Part shown: positions 35,755 through 44,906 of the stretch, in pieces
How positions within the stretch are numbered: position 1 is the stretch's first letter
Layout of the letters: the number at the start of each line of letters is the position of its first letter
DNA from: Melioribacteraceae bacterium
GTDB lineage: Bacteria; Bacteroidota; Ignavibacteria; Ignavibacteriales; Melioribacteraceae
Length of the DNA stretch: 64,000 bases
Direction of reading: 5' to 3'
NCBI GenBank assembly: GCA_011525875.1
Contig: WYBN01000012.1
Location: forward strand, 1-64,000
Translations under genes and position numbers: made by a program
The notes under the pieces: model-generated
What the model saw: the letters and a program-made list of their open reading frames with translations, nothing else
What the model was told of the DNA's origin: nothing
Databases searched by the model: none

Positions 35755-36357
35755 TTACTTTTGAGCTGATATTAATTGCGTAAATTCCTTTTCCAATTCG
35801 CTTCCACGATTTTGACTATACCATAAATGCAGTTTTTCAAGAGCAGATTTTTTATCAGTCCCGTTCTCTTTTAGCATGTTAAAATAGTCTTGCCCTGCTT
35901 TGGGTCTCGGTCCCCATCGAAACAATTCATCATAATTTTCATCAAGCGCTATTAATTTAGGAATACTTCTGCTGCCGTTAGTAAGGTACATATCCATCAA
36001 TTCCAAATTTTTATCACGCTCTATTATACGCAGCAATATTAATTGGTTCTGCGATGCGATAACAGATATTATTGGTAAATTCTGAGCAGAATCTCCGCAC
36101 CAATTTTCAGTGATAACGAGCCAGGTTTGCGTTCTTTGAATCGATTTCACTAATGTAGAAAGCTCCTGATTGATTTTGTAAGTTTTCTGAATCCGCTGCG
36201 AACGGTGATAATTCAGTTTTATATTTTCATATCTTGCCTTATCGGTTTCATTTGACTGTAAATAACCCTGAGTAAGAAAAGATCGGGAAATTTCCATGAA
36301 AGACTCATAACTCATTGATTTGCTAAGAATGTTTTCTTTTAAGAAAGTTGATAACAT
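35755..36357 (-). CDS. Thioredoxin-like protein with CxxS active site
   Basis: This 200-residue cytoplasmic protein has a thioredoxin fold in its second half. The active-site segment is ENWCGDS (Cys87, Ser90), so the second redox cysteine is replaced by serine and disulfide reduction by the usual dithiol route is not possible. A later SIPKLIALDENYDELFRWG includes the conserved cis-proline region. CxxS thioredoxins can act in monothiol or isomerase-type reactions. The N-terminal ~70 residues are helical and carry no known motif. It is divergent from nifJ across a 388-base spacer. Confidence 0.75.
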   Translation of the reverse strand: MLSTFLKENILSKSMSYESFMEISRSFLTQGYLQSNETDKARYENIKLNYHRSQRIQKTYKINQELSTLVKSIQRTQTWLVITENWCGDSAQNLPIISVIASQNQLILLRIIERDKNLELMDMYLTNGSRSIPKLIALDENYDELFRWGPRPKAGQDYFNMLKENGTDKKSALEKLHLWYSQNRGSELEKEFTQLISAQK

Positions 36358-36613
36358 GCTGCCTCATATCGTTTAATTTTTGTCAAACAAATCTAATCTA
36401 TCGTAAATGAACAATGAGTAAAATTTACGACATTATCTTTTTATTTCAGAACAAGTGTGAAAATAAATAGTTCAATTTTATCATAAATTTATTTATTACG
36501 ACCCTAATATCTTTGAATTAAGCGAGATAATTTATATTTTTCACGAGCACTTTCTTATTACATTATTCTTATTTATAAGATTAAATACATGGTTTTTCTA
36601 AACAATTAGAGGC

Positions 36614-36663
36614 TCTTCCAAAATTGATCGTAAAAACGGCAAAAATCGCTGAAAAATGGAAGA
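36614..36663. promoter_or_regulatory. Dyad upstream of the nifJ sigma-54-like promoter
   Basis: TCTTCCA at 36614-36620 is complementary to TGGAAGA at 36657-36663, centred about 66 bases before the start predicted from the -24/-12 element. It may bind an activator. The remainder of the 36358-36745 gap is AT-rich and shows no gene. Confidence 0.3.
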
Positions 36664-36678
36664 ATTAAACTTATAAAC

Positions 36679-36694
36679 TGGCAAAATATTTGCT
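36679..36694 (+). promoter_or_regulatory. Sigma-54-like -24/-12 promoter for nifJ
   Basis: TGGCAAAATATTTGCT matches ten of twelve defined positions of TGGCACG-N4-TTGCW, including the GG (36680-36681) and GC (36692-36693) dinucleotides in exact register and a full TTGCT. Predicted start is about 36705, leaving a 41-base leader with AGGGAAAG before the ATG at 36746. Confidence 0.5.
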
Positions 36695-36745
36695 TCAAAA
36701 CCAAAGAAAAAATAGATTTAATTTAAAATAAATATAGGGAAAGAA

Positions 36746-39700
36746 ATGGATCGAAAAATGATAACAATAGACGGTAATGACGCTGCCGCATATATAGCAT
36801 ATAATGTGAGCGAAGTAATTGCCATTTATCCGATCACTCCATCCTCCGGCATGGGGGAACTTTCGGATGCTTGGGCAGCCGAGGGTAAAAAGAATATTTG
36901 GGATACCGTGCCCTTAGTAGCCGAACTTCAGAGTGAAGGCGGGGCTTCTGGCGCTGTGCATGGCGCTTTGCAAAGCGGCTCTCTTACCACTACTTTTACC
37001 GCCTCGCAAGGTTTATTGCTTATGATACCGAATATGTATAAAATTGCCGGTGAACTCACACCTACGGTTTTTCATGTATCGGCAAGATCAATTGCAGCGC
37101 AGGCTTTATCGATATTTGGTGATCACAGTGACGTTATGGCAACAAGACAAACAGGTTTTGGGCTGATGGCATCAAGTTCCATACAGGAGGTCATGGATTT
37201 AGGACTAATATCACATGCAGTTTCTCTTGAATCGAGAATTCCTTTTATACATTTCTTTGACGGTTTCAGATCATCTCATGAAATTAATAAAATCGATCAG
37301 TTGACTAAAGAAGATATTAAATCTATGATCGACGATGAACTTGTTAGAGCCCATCGAAAGCGAGCCTTGACACCCGAAAATCCTGTTTTAAGAGGAACAG
37401 CTCAAAATCCCGATGTTTATTTCCAAGGCAGAGAAACAGTTAATAAATATTATGACGCCTGCCCCGGAATTGTTCAAAAAGTGATGAATAAATTTGCTGA
37501 GCTAACCGGCAGGCAATACCATTTATTTGATTATTTCGGAGCTCCGGATGCTAAAAGAATTGTTATCATGATGGGAAGCGGAGGAGAGGCAGCTCTCGAG
37601 ACGGTGAATTATATGACTGAAAGATTGGAAGAGAAAGTGGGTTTGTTAAAAGTAAGATTGTATAGACCTTTTTCTAATATAGATTTAATTAATGCGATAC
37701 CTAAAACTGTTGAAAAAATTGCGGTTCTTGACAGGACCAAAGAGCCCGGGTCTGCAGGTGAACCGCTTTATCTGGACGTAGTTACCGCATTGAATGAAGC
37801 AATGTCCGAAGAAGATTCTCCATTTGAAAAAATGCCAAAAGTAGTCGGCGGAAGATACGGATTATCATCAAAGGAATTCACACCTGCAATGGTCAAAGCA
37901 GTCTTTGATGAATTGAAAAAAGACAAACCAAAAAATCATTTCACAATAGGAATAAAAGATGATGTTACATTCACAAGTCTTGATTTTGACCCCGAATTTA
38001 TGATTGAAGGGAAGGATGTATTTAGGGGAATGTTTTTTGGATTGGGTGCAGACGGAACGGTCGGAGCCAATAAAAATTCTATAAAGATTATTGGAGAGGA
38101 AACTAATAATTTTGCTCAGGGCTATTTTGTTTATGATTCGAAGAAATCGGGTTCAACTACGGTTTCGCATCTAAGATTTGGGAAGAAACAGATTCATTCA
38201 ACATATTTAATTCAAAGCGCAAACTTTATCGGGTGTCATCAATTTAATCTTCTTGAAAAATTTGACGTGCTCGGGAAAATAATGAAAGGCGGAACGTTTC
38301 TCCTCAACAGCCCATACTCAAAGGAAGAGACCTGGGATAAACTGCCTAAGAAAATTCAGGAAGAGATTATCGCTAAGGAATTAAACTTTTACGTGATTGA
38401 CGCATATACTGTGGCAAAACACACGGGAATGGGCGCAAGAATTAATACAATAATGCAGACATGTTTCTTTGCAATTTCTGGCGTTCTCGAAAAAGAAGAA
38501 GCGATTGATCAGATTAAAAAAGCCATACAAAAAACATACGGCTCTAAAGGAGAAGAAATTGTAAAGAAAAATTTTGAAGCTGTAGATCAAACGCTTGAAA
38601 ACTTATTTAAGATTGATATACCAGATGAAGCCACAAGCTCAATCGAACTGCCGCCGATTGTTCCTGACAAAGCGCCTGATTACGTTAAAGAAGTACTCGG
38701 AATGATAATAGCAGGCAGAGGCGATGATGTGTCCGTTAGTCAAATGCCGGTTGACGGAACATTTCCGCTTGCAACTACAAAATGGGAAAAAAGAAATATT
38801 GCTTTAGAGGTGCCCGAGTGGGATCCAGAGGTTTGTATTCAATGCAATAAATGTGCGATGGTATGCCCGCACGCCACTATACGAATAAAAGTATATGATA
38901 AAAAATATACAGAGAACGCTCCGTCCACATTCAAATGGACTGAAGCAAGAGGCAAGGAATTCGAAGGTATGGTTTATACAATTCAAGTTGCTGTTGAAGA
39001 CTGTACCGGCTGCGAGATTTGCGTTGAAGTCTGCCCTGCTAAAAACAAGAAAGAAACCCGGCTCAAAGCTATTAATATGGTGCCTCAAATTCCACTGAGG
39101 GAAAAAGAAAGGGAAAACTGGGATTACTTTCTCACAATCCCTGAATTCGACAGACGCGAAGTGAAAATTGATTCTATTAAAGGAAGTCAGTTACTTCAAC
39201 CGCTGTTTGAATTTTCGGGCGCTTGTTCTGGATGCGGCGAAACACCGTATGTCAAACTTGTATCGCAACTTTTCGGTGACAGAATGGTTGTAGCAAATGC
39301 AACTGGATGCTCATCAATTTACGGCGGAAATCTTCCGACCACACCTTGGGCGGTCAACAATGAAGGCAGAGGACCAGCATGGTCAAACTCATTATTTGAA
39401 GACAACGCTGAGTTCGGATTTGGTATGAGATTAGCAATAGATAAACACAAAGAATATGCCGAAGAACTTTTGCAGAAATTATCCGATCAATTAGATGCCG
39501 AGCTGGTTAGTAAAACCTTGAATGCTGTTCAAAAGACAGAGATGGATATTTACGAACAAAGAGAAAGGGTTGAAAAATTAAAAGAACAGGTAAAAAAAAT
39601 TCTTTCTCCTGAAGCGAAAAATTTATTGCCTATCATTGATTATCTTGTCAAAAAGTCTGTGTGGATTATGGGAGGCGACGGATGGGCATATGATATTGGC

Positions 39701-40327
39701 TTCGGCGGATTAGATCACGTTATCGCCAGCGGCAAAAATGTTAATATACTCGTACTCGATACGGAAGTGTATTCTAATACAGGCGGTCAATGTTCGAAAG
39801 CTACCGGTCTTGGTGCAGTTGCAAAATTTGCTGCAAGCGGCAAGCCGACACCAAAGAAAGACCTTGCGAGAATGGCTATGAGTTATGGGAATGTTTATGT
39901 GGCTCAAGTCGCTATGGGTGCGAACGATCTCCAAACTCTCAAAGCGTTTATTGAAGCTGAAGCTTACGAAGGGCCTTCTTTAATAATTGCTTACAGCCAT
40001 TGTATAGCTCACGGATTTAATATGGCAAAGGGTATGGAGAACCAGAAACTGGCTGTAGACAGCGGTTATTGGCCCATTTTTAGATTCAATCCTGAAAATA
40101 TTGATGATCATAAAAATCCGTTAAAGCTAGATTCTAAAGCACCAAAGATCAAGCTCGAGGATTATATTTATAGAGAAACGCGCTATAAAATGTTGACAAA
40201 ATCAAACCCTGAAACAGCCAAGCAGCTCTTAAAACTTGCTCAGGAAGAGGTTATTAAGAAATGGAAAATTTATGAGCAGATCGCTGACCAGGATTATTCC
40301 GAAAAAGAAAAGCCGAAAGGGCAGTAA
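36746..40327 (+). CDS. nifJ: Pyruvate:ferredoxin (flavodoxin) oxidoreductase, single-chain
   Basis: This 1193-residue homodimeric-type PFOR interconverts pyruvate plus CoA with acetyl-CoA, CO2 and reduced ferredoxin. Domain order is as expected: N-terminal YPITPSSGMGE, the gamma-like middle (FFGLGADGTVGANKNSI), a ferredoxin domain with cluster motifs beginning at Cys697 (CIQCNKCAMVCP) and Cys753 (CTGCEICVEVCP), the proximal-cluster segment CSGCGE and the TPP segment GGDGWAYDIGFGG followed by YSNTGGQCSKAT. Length and motifs are complete. It carries a sigma-54-like promoter as korDABC does, and is followed 56 bases later by a DHOD-like gene often paired with it. Confidence 0.96.
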   Translation: MDRKMITIDGNDAAAYIAYNVSEVIAIYPITPSSGMGELSDAWAAEGKKNIWDTVPLVAELQSEGGASGAVHGALQSGSLTTTFTASQGLLLMIPNMYKIAGELTPTVFHVSARSIAAQALSIFGDHSDVMATRQTGFGLMASSSIQEVMDLGLISHAVSLESRIPFIHFFDGFRSSHEINKIDQLTKEDIKSMIDDELVRAHRKRALTPENPVLRGTAQNPDVYFQGRETVNKYYDACPGIVQKVMNKFAELTGRQYHLFDYFGAPDAKRIVIMMGSGGEAALETVNYMTERLEEKVGLLKVRLYRPFSNIDLINAIPKTVEKIAVLDRTKEPGSAGEPLYLDVVTALNEAMSEEDSPFEKMPKVVGGRYGLSSKEFTPAMVKAVFDELKKDKPKNHFTIGIKDDVTFTSLDFDPEFMIEGKDVFRGMFFGLGADGTVGANKNSIKIIGEETNNFAQGYFVYDSKKSGSTTVSHLRFGKKQIHSTYLIQSANFIGCHQFNLLEKFDVLGKIMKGGTFLLNSPYSKEETWDKLPKKIQEEIIAKELNFYVIDAYTVAKHTGMGARINTIMQTCFFAISGVLEKEEAIDQIKKAIQKTYGSKGEEIVKKNFEAVDQTLENLFKIDIPDEATSSIELPPIVPDKAPDYVKEVLGMIIAGRGDDVSVSQMPVDGTFPLATTKWEKRNIALEVPEWDPEVCIQCNKCAMVCPHATIRIKVYDKKYTENAPSTFKWTEARGKEFEGMVYTIQVAVEDCTGCEICVEVCPAKNKKETRLKAINMVPQIPLREKERENWDYFLTIPEFDRREVKIDSIKGSQLLQPLFEFSGACSGCGETPYVKLVSQLFGDRMVVANATGCSSIYGGNLPTTPWAVNNEGRGPAWSNSLFEDNAEFGFGMRLAIDKHKEYAEELLQKLSDQLDAELVSKTLNAVQKTEMDIYEQRERVEKLKEQVKKILSPEAKNLLPIIDYLVKKSVWIMGGDGWAYDIGFGGLDHVIASGKNVNILVLDTEVYSNTGGQCSKATGLGAVAKFAASGKPTPKKDLARMAMSYGNVYVAQVAMGANDLQTLKAFIEAEAYEGPSLIIAYSHCIAHGFNMAKGMENQKLAVDSGYWPIFRFNPENIDDHKNPLKLDSKAPKIKLEDYIYRETRYKMLTKSNPETAKQLLKLAQEEVIKKWKIYEQIADQDYSEKEKPKGQ

Positions 40328-40383
40328 CTATAATTGCTCTTAACATGAAGATTTATGAAAATTAAAAATAAAATGGAGTAAAA

Positions 40384-41382
40384 ATGGATATCACAACAAA
40401 ATACATGGGTCTTAATCTGAAGAATCCATTAGTACCTTCGGCTTCACCCTTAACATGGAGCCTGGATAATGTGAAAGCATTTGAAGATGCCGGCGCTGCT
40501 GCCATTATATGTCACTCTCTTTTTGAGGAACAGATTACACACGAATCCGGTGAATTAGACCATTACTTGTCTTATGGCAGTGAAAGTTATGCCGAAGCTG
40601 TATCTTATTTCCCCGATGCAGGTGATTTCAGAGTCGGTCCGGTTGAATATCTTGATCTGATTGCAGATATTAAAAAAACTGTGGGCATTCCAGTAATTGG
40701 GAGCCTGAATGGTGTTAGTAAAGGCGGCTGGGTGAAATATGCCAAGAACATTCAGGATGCCGGTGCTGATGCTTTGGAACTTAATGTTTATTATATACCA
40801 ACAGATACTAAATTGCAGGGTAGTGAGGTTGAAGAAATTTATATTAACACTTTAAAGGCAATAAAGGAGAATTTAAGCATTCCGGTAGCGATCAAACTCA
40901 GTCCGTTTTTTACATCAATGGCAAACATGGCCAAACGCTTGGATGAAGCCGGAGCTGATGCTCTGGTGCTTTTCAATAGATTCTACCAACCCGACTTTGA
41001 CCTTGATAAGTTAGAAGTTGTCCCGAATCTCGTATTAAGCACAAGCTGGGAAATGCGTCTTCCCCTTAGGTGGGTCGCTATTCTTTACGGAAAAATTAAC
41101 GCTTCACTGGCTCTGACGAGCGGCGTACACAGCTCAACTGATATAGTTAAATCTTTAATGGCGGGCGCAGATGTTTCTATGGTATGCTCTGAAATTTTAA
41201 TGAAGGGGATAGGACGGGTTAAAGAATTACTTGCGGGACTCGAACAGTGGATGGAAGAAAATGAATACGATTCTGTTGAGATGATGAAGGGAAGTATGAG
41301 CCAGAAATCCGTCGCTGAACCTGCAGCCTTTGAACGTGCTAATTATATGAAAACTCTACATTCTTACAAGACACTTATTTAA
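40384..41382 (+). CDS. Dihydroorotate dehydrogenase-like barrel protein
   Basis: This 332-residue TIM-barrel flavoprotein-like sequence is related to PyrD/PreA. The opening [20 protein letters not shown], the middle [13 protein letters not shown], the IAVKLS-like [11 protein letters not shown] and the late [22 protein letters not shown] follow the DHOD pattern. The usual PyrD catalytic cysteine or serine loop is not clearly visible. Proteins of this type are commonly found directly after nifJ. Its true reaction is not established; pyrimidine synthesis is unlikely given the context. GGAG precedes the ATG. A strong terminator follows. Confidence 0.75.
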   Translation: MDITTKYMGLNLKNPLVPSASPLTWSLDNVKAFEDAGAAAIICHSLFEEQITHESGELDHYLSYGSESYAEAVSYFPDAGDFRVGPVEYLDLIADIKKTVGIPVIGSLNGVSKGGWVKYAKNIQDAGADALELNVYYIPTDTKLQGSEVEEIYINTLKAIKENLSIPVAIKLSPFFTSMANMAKRLDEAGADALVLFNRFYQPDFDLDKLEVVPNLVLSTSWEMRLPLRWVAILYGKINASLALTSGVHSSTDIVKSLMAGADVSMVCSEILMKGIGRVKELLAGLEQWMEENEYDSVEMMKGSMSQKSVAEPAAFERANYMKTLHSYKTLI

Positions 41383-41400
41383 GTTATAAATAAAATTATG

Positions 41401-41428
41401 AAAAGCCCTCTATTCAGAGGGCTTTTTT
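41401..41428 (+). terminator. Rho-independent terminator after the nifJ operon
   Basis: An 11-base perfect stem (AAAAGCCCTCT at 41401-41411 with AGAGGGCTTTT at 41416-41426) encloses an ATTC loop and ends in six T residues (41423-41428). Confidence 0.93.
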
Positions 41429-41485
41429 AATAATAGTCTGTGTAATTAATATTTCATATTATAATAAAAATGAATAATTATATTC

Positions 41486-41514
41486 TTGACAAAAATTTCT
41501 TTTTTTATTATTGT
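41486..41514 (+). promoter_or_regulatory. Promoter candidate for the M20/cyanophycinase operon
   Basis: TTGACA at 41486-41491 is separated by 17 bases from TATTGT at 41509-41514, a full -35 match and four of six at -10. The predicted start is near 41521, 37 bases before the ATG at 41558. It lies between the nifJ terminator and the first gene of the ten-gene run. Confidence 0.45.
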
Positions 41515-41557
41515 GACCACAGAAATTCCGCTTTTTATTTTTTGGGAGAAATTTTAG

Positions 41558-42652
41558 ATGATAGACAAACAACTGCTGGAAATATTTCTGGACCTTATTA
41601 AGATTGAAGGGGTATCACAGCAGGAAGCCGGAGTGGCTGAATATATTAAAAGATTTTTGATGAAGTATGGTTTTAAATTTCATGAAGATGATAGTAAAAA
41701 AAGCACAGGCAGCAATACGGGCAATATCATTGTAAAGATTGGCAGCGGCGGTGAAATTATTCTTGCCAGTCACATGGACACTGCCCGTTCGACACTGAAC
41801 GTAAACCCACAATTGCAGAATGACAGAATAACTTCTGACGGAACTACGGTGCTGGGAGTAGATAATAGAATGGGCATTGCTATACTGCTTAGATTGCTTC
41901 AAAAAGTCCAGCTTGAAAGTATAATAACTAAAGATTTTTCTGTAGCGTTTACTACCTGCGAAGAAACTACTCTTGCTGGTTCAATGAATTTAAGGCTGAA
42001 TGGAACTGTTAAGTATGGCTTTGTTTTCGATTCTTACATGCCTCCCGGAAAATTTGTAGCTAATTCATACGGTGCGGCTACATTCAAAATTGAAATAAAT
42101 GGTAAAGCATCACATTCTGGTATTGCTCCGGAACAGGGTATAAATGCATTAGACATTGCAATTAAAGCCATGTCAGGTCTGTCCGTCGGAAAAGTGACGG
42201 ATACTACTGTAATTAACTTTGGCAAAATATCCGGCGGAAGCGCAGTGAACGTAATACCGGAGAAGGTTATTGTTGAAGGGGAAGTCCGTTCTTTATCAAT
42301 CGCAGAAGGAGAAAATATTCTTGAAAAAATTAGTCAAGCTTTTCGTAGAGCAGCTCAACTTCAAGGAGGGAAATTAGATTTCTCTTATAAATGGGATTTT
42401 AAGCCCTACAGCATCAACAAGAATTCCTTTACCTATAATAAGATTTATGAAGTATTAAGAAAAATTAATCTTGACCCTGTAGGAATTGAGTCAAGGGGAG
42501 GAAGCGATGCAAATTCATTAAACGAAAAGGGTATTGAATCTATTAATATCGGTATCGGCGCCCAAAATCCACATTCAAATGATGAATTTGTTCTATATGA
42601 TGATTTTGAGAAATCGCTTAAAATTGCACTGGAATTAGTGAGGGCAGAATGA
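41558..42652 (+). CDS. M20-family metallopeptidase (PepT-like), candidate dipeptidase
   Basis: This 364-residue zinc-dependent di/tripeptidase has no signal peptide, so it acts in the cytoplasm. Metal and catalytic residues are in place: His72 and Asp74 (ASHMDT), Asp102 (LGVDNRMG, where most relatives have GADDK), Glu135 and Glu136 (TCEETTLAG), Asp158 (VFDS) and His339 (NPHSNDEF). It resembles tripeptidase T, though shorter. It is the first gene of the operon and overlaps a cyanophycinase-like gene by four bases. An M20-family isoaspartyl dipeptidase has, as I recall, been described from cyanophycin gene sets, which makes cleavage of beta-Asp-Arg a sensible hypothesis. GGGAG precedes the ATG. 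Confidence 0.82.
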   Translation: MIDKQLLEIFLDLIKIEGVSQQEAGVAEYIKRFLMKYGFKFHEDDSKKSTGSNTGNIIVKIGSGGEIILASHMDTARSTLNVNPQLQNDRITSDGTTVLGVDNRMGIAILLRLLQKVQLESIITKDFSVAFTTCEETTLAGSMNLRLNGTVKYGFVFDSYMPPGKFVANSYGAATFKIEINGKASHSGIAPEQGINALDIAIKAMSGLSVGKVTDTTVINFGKISGGSAVNVIPEKVIVEGEVRSLSIAEGENILEKISQAFRRAAQLQGGKLDFSYKWDFKPYSINKNSFTYNKIYEVLRKINLDPVGIESRGGSDANSLNEKGIESINIGIGAQNPHSNDEFVLYDDFEKSLKIALELVRAE

Positions 42653-43494
42653 AAAAAATCATGTTCTTGATTTTTCTATTATGTTTTGCGTATGAATTAT
42701 TCGCAAAAGGCAATTTAGTAATAATCGGTGGCGGAGAAGTGCCTGATAGAATAATGAACAAAATCATAGAACTTGCCGGCGGCAAATCAGCTAATATTTT
42801 AATTTTGCCGATGGCAAGCGCAGAACCTATTGAAACTGCTGAATCACGACTTAAACAATTTATTGAATTGGGCGCATTAAATTCCAGTTTTGTTTTAATA
42901 AGTAAAGACAATGCCGACGAAGATTCTATTCTGCAAAAATTCAATGGCGTTACCGGGGTTTTCTTCTCCGGCGGAGATCAAAACAGATTAACCAAAGCGT
43001 TACTTGGCACCAAATCTCTTGAAATGATCAAAAAAATATATATTAACGGCGGCGTGATCTCAGGTACGAGCGCCGGAGCTGCTGTAATGAGCGAGATAAT
43101 GATTACTGGGGATGAATTAAGATATGAAAACACTTCTCAGGCTTTTGCAACTATCGAAACCAGTAATATAAAAACCGCACCTGGATTTGGTTTTATTAAC
43201 TCAGCTATTATCGATCAACATTTTGTTTTTAGAAAGCGGCACAATAGACTTATAAGTTTAGTATTAGAAAATAATAAAATAGGCATAGGAATTGACGAAT
43301 CAACAGCTATTATTGTTGATCCTGATGATGTTTTTGAAGTTGCCGGGGATCGGCACGTGATAGTTTATGATGCTGCAACTAATACAAATGTCAAAAAAAA
43401 TGATAGGGGGCTGCTTAGTGCTGAAAATATTATTATGCACGTTTTATTCGAAGGAGAAAAATTCAATATGAAGACAAATACAGCAATAAGATGA
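42649..43494 (+). CDS. cphB: Cyanophycinase-like serine hydrolase (peptidase family S51), exported
   Basis: This 281-residue protein has a signal peptide (KKIMFLIFLLCFAYELFAKG), pointing to the periplasm. The nucleophile is Ser141 in ISGTSAGAAVMS. The pocket that in cyanobacterial CphB holds the beta-linked Asp-Arg chain is conserved: Gln111 (SGGDQ), Asp189, Gln190, His191 and arginines 195, 197 and 200 in IIDQHFVFRKRHNR, followed by GIGIDESTA. Cyanophycinase cuts multi-L-arginyl-poly-aspartate into beta-Asp-Arg dipeptides. The gene overlaps the M20 peptidase and the YfcC transporter by four bases on each side. Other S51 members are alpha-aspartyl dipeptidases (PepE), but these lack the DQHF..R.R..R pattern. 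Confidence 0.88.
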   Translation: MKKIMFLIFLLCFAYELFAKGNLVIIGGGEVPDRIMNKIIELAGGKSANILILPMASAEPIETAESRLKQFIELGALNSSFVLISKDNADEDSILQKFNGVTGVFFSGGDQNRLTKALLGTKSLEMIKKIYINGGVISGTSAGAAVMSEIMITGDELRYENTSQAFATIETSNIKTAPGFGFINSAIIDQHFVFRKRHNRLISLVLENNKIGIGIDESTAIIVDPDDVFEVAGDRHVIVYDAATNTNVKKNDRGLLSAENIIMHVLFEGEKFNMKTNTAIR

Positions 43495-44888
43495 AATTAT
43501 CAAAAATGAAATCCCCGAATTCTTTTGTCATAATCTTTGCCATGATAGTCATGCTTGCGGTACTTACATGGGTTTTGCCTGCCGGAGAATTTGAAAGAGA
43601 AATTATTAACGGAAGAGAAATGGTCATTAATAATACTTATCATTTTGTTGAAAGCAATCCTCAAAATATTGATGACATACTCAGCGCTCCGATAAAAGGT
43701 TTTGTTGATGCTGCTATGATAATCGGTTTTGTTTTGATAGTTGGCGGAGCTTTTGGAATTTTTCAAAAAACACAAGCTGTTGATTCAGGCATAAAAGCTA
43801 TTGCAAAGGCACATAATAAATACTCTTTAGTCAGAAAGTCTCTTATTCCCATTTTCATGACTATTTTTTCATTAGCAGGTGCAATATTTGGAATGAGCGA
43901 AGAGATAATTCCTTTCATTCTTGTGTTTGTTCCTATGGCGTTATTGCTTGGCTACGATTCAATTACAGGGATTGCAATTCCTTTCGTAGGCGCAGGAGTA
44001 GGATTTGCAGGAGCTTTCCTAAATCCCTTCACAGTTGGAATTGCTCAGGGTATCGCAGGAATACCGCTGTTCTCAGGTATCGAGTACCGGATAATTGTTT
44101 GGTTTGTTTTGACTTCAACAGCGATTTCTTTTGTTGTTCGATATGCAAACAAAGTAAAGGCTGATCCCAAAGCATCCGTTATGTACATGCATGATCAAGA
44201 AAAAAGAAAAGCTTTGAAGAAAGAAAACCCCGAGGAATTTAATGGTATTGATAATAAACACAAAATCGTGCTTTCTGTATTTTTAATTGGATTAGTCGTA
44301 TTAGTTTGGGGAGTACTATCCTTCGAGTGGTTCATTGAAGAAATCAGCGCTCTTTTTGTATTAATGGGAATTCTCGTTGGAATATTTGGGAGGCTTAAAA
44401 TTAAAGAAATGACAGACTCATTCGTCACCGGTGCAAAAGATTTGATTGGCACTGCTTTGATTATCGCTCTTGCAAGAGGAATTCTTGTAATTGCTTCTGA
44501 CGGAAAAATTATTGACACAATATTATATTCATTATCATCGGTTATCGGGGAATTCCACCCGGTGATATCATCCCAGGCGATGTTCTTAGTTCAAAGCTGC
44601 ATAAATTTTTTCGTTCCTTCAGGCAGTGGTCAGGCAGCCTTAACTATGCCAATAATGGCGCCACTGAGCGATCTTATAGGTGTGTCTCGCCAAGCTTCGG
44701 TTCTTGCGTTTCAATTCGGAGACGGAATTACGAATTTGATTATTCCCACATCTGCTGTAACGATGGGAGTGTTAGCATTAGGCGAAGTGCCGTGGGAAAA
44801 ATGGGCACGTTGGATGATTCCTTTGCAAATAATTTTAATTGTAACGGCATTACTGTTATTAATCCCGCCATATTTTTTAAACTGGTAA
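43491..44888 (+). CDS. yfcC: YfcC-family transporter (DcuC/arginine-ornithine carrier superfamily)
   Basis: This 465-residue inner-membrane carrier has about 12 hydrophobic segments. Family segments are PNSFVIIFAMIVMLAVLTWVLPAGEF at the N-terminus, FGMSEEIIPF, GFAGAFLNPFTVGIAQ, and the late SGSGQAALTMPIMAPL followed by FQFGDGITNLIIPTS. The YfcC group is annotated as basic amino acid or C4-dicarboxylate carrier; substrates are poorly known. Being overlapped with an exported cyanophycinase suggests uptake of arginine, aspartate or the beta-dipeptide. It is followed after 18 bases by a T9SS protein gene. Confidence 0.85.
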   Translation: MKLSKMKSPNSFVIIFAMIVMLAVLTWVLPAGEFEREIINGREMVINNTYHFVESNPQNIDDILSAPIKGFVDAAMIIGFVLIVGGAFGIFQKTQAVDSGIKAIAKAHNKYSLVRKSLIPIFMTIFSLAGAIFGMSEEIIPFILVFVPMALLLGYDSITGIAIPFVGAGVGFAGAFLNPFTVGIAQGIAGIPLFSGIEYRIIVWFVLTSTAISFVVRYANKVKADPKASVMYMHDQEKRKALKKENPEEFNGIDNKHKIVLSVFLIGLVVLVWGVLSFEWFIEEISALFVLMGILVGIFGRLKIKEMTDSFVTGAKDLIGTALIIALARGILVIASDGKIIDTILYSLSSVIGEFHPVISSQAMFLVQSCINFFVPSGSGQAALTMPIMAPLSDLIGVSRQASVLAFQFGDGITNLIIPTSAVTMGVLALGEVPWEKWARWMIPLQIILIVTALLLLIPPYFLNW

Positions 44889-44906
44889 AACAAATTAGGA
44901 GGATTT

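Noticed and set aside
42649..43494. Alternative assignment of the first S51 gene as alpha-aspartyl dipeptidase PepE
   Set aside because: PepE is cytoplasmic and lacks the DQHF..R.R..R pocket; this protein has a signal peptide and all pocket residues.
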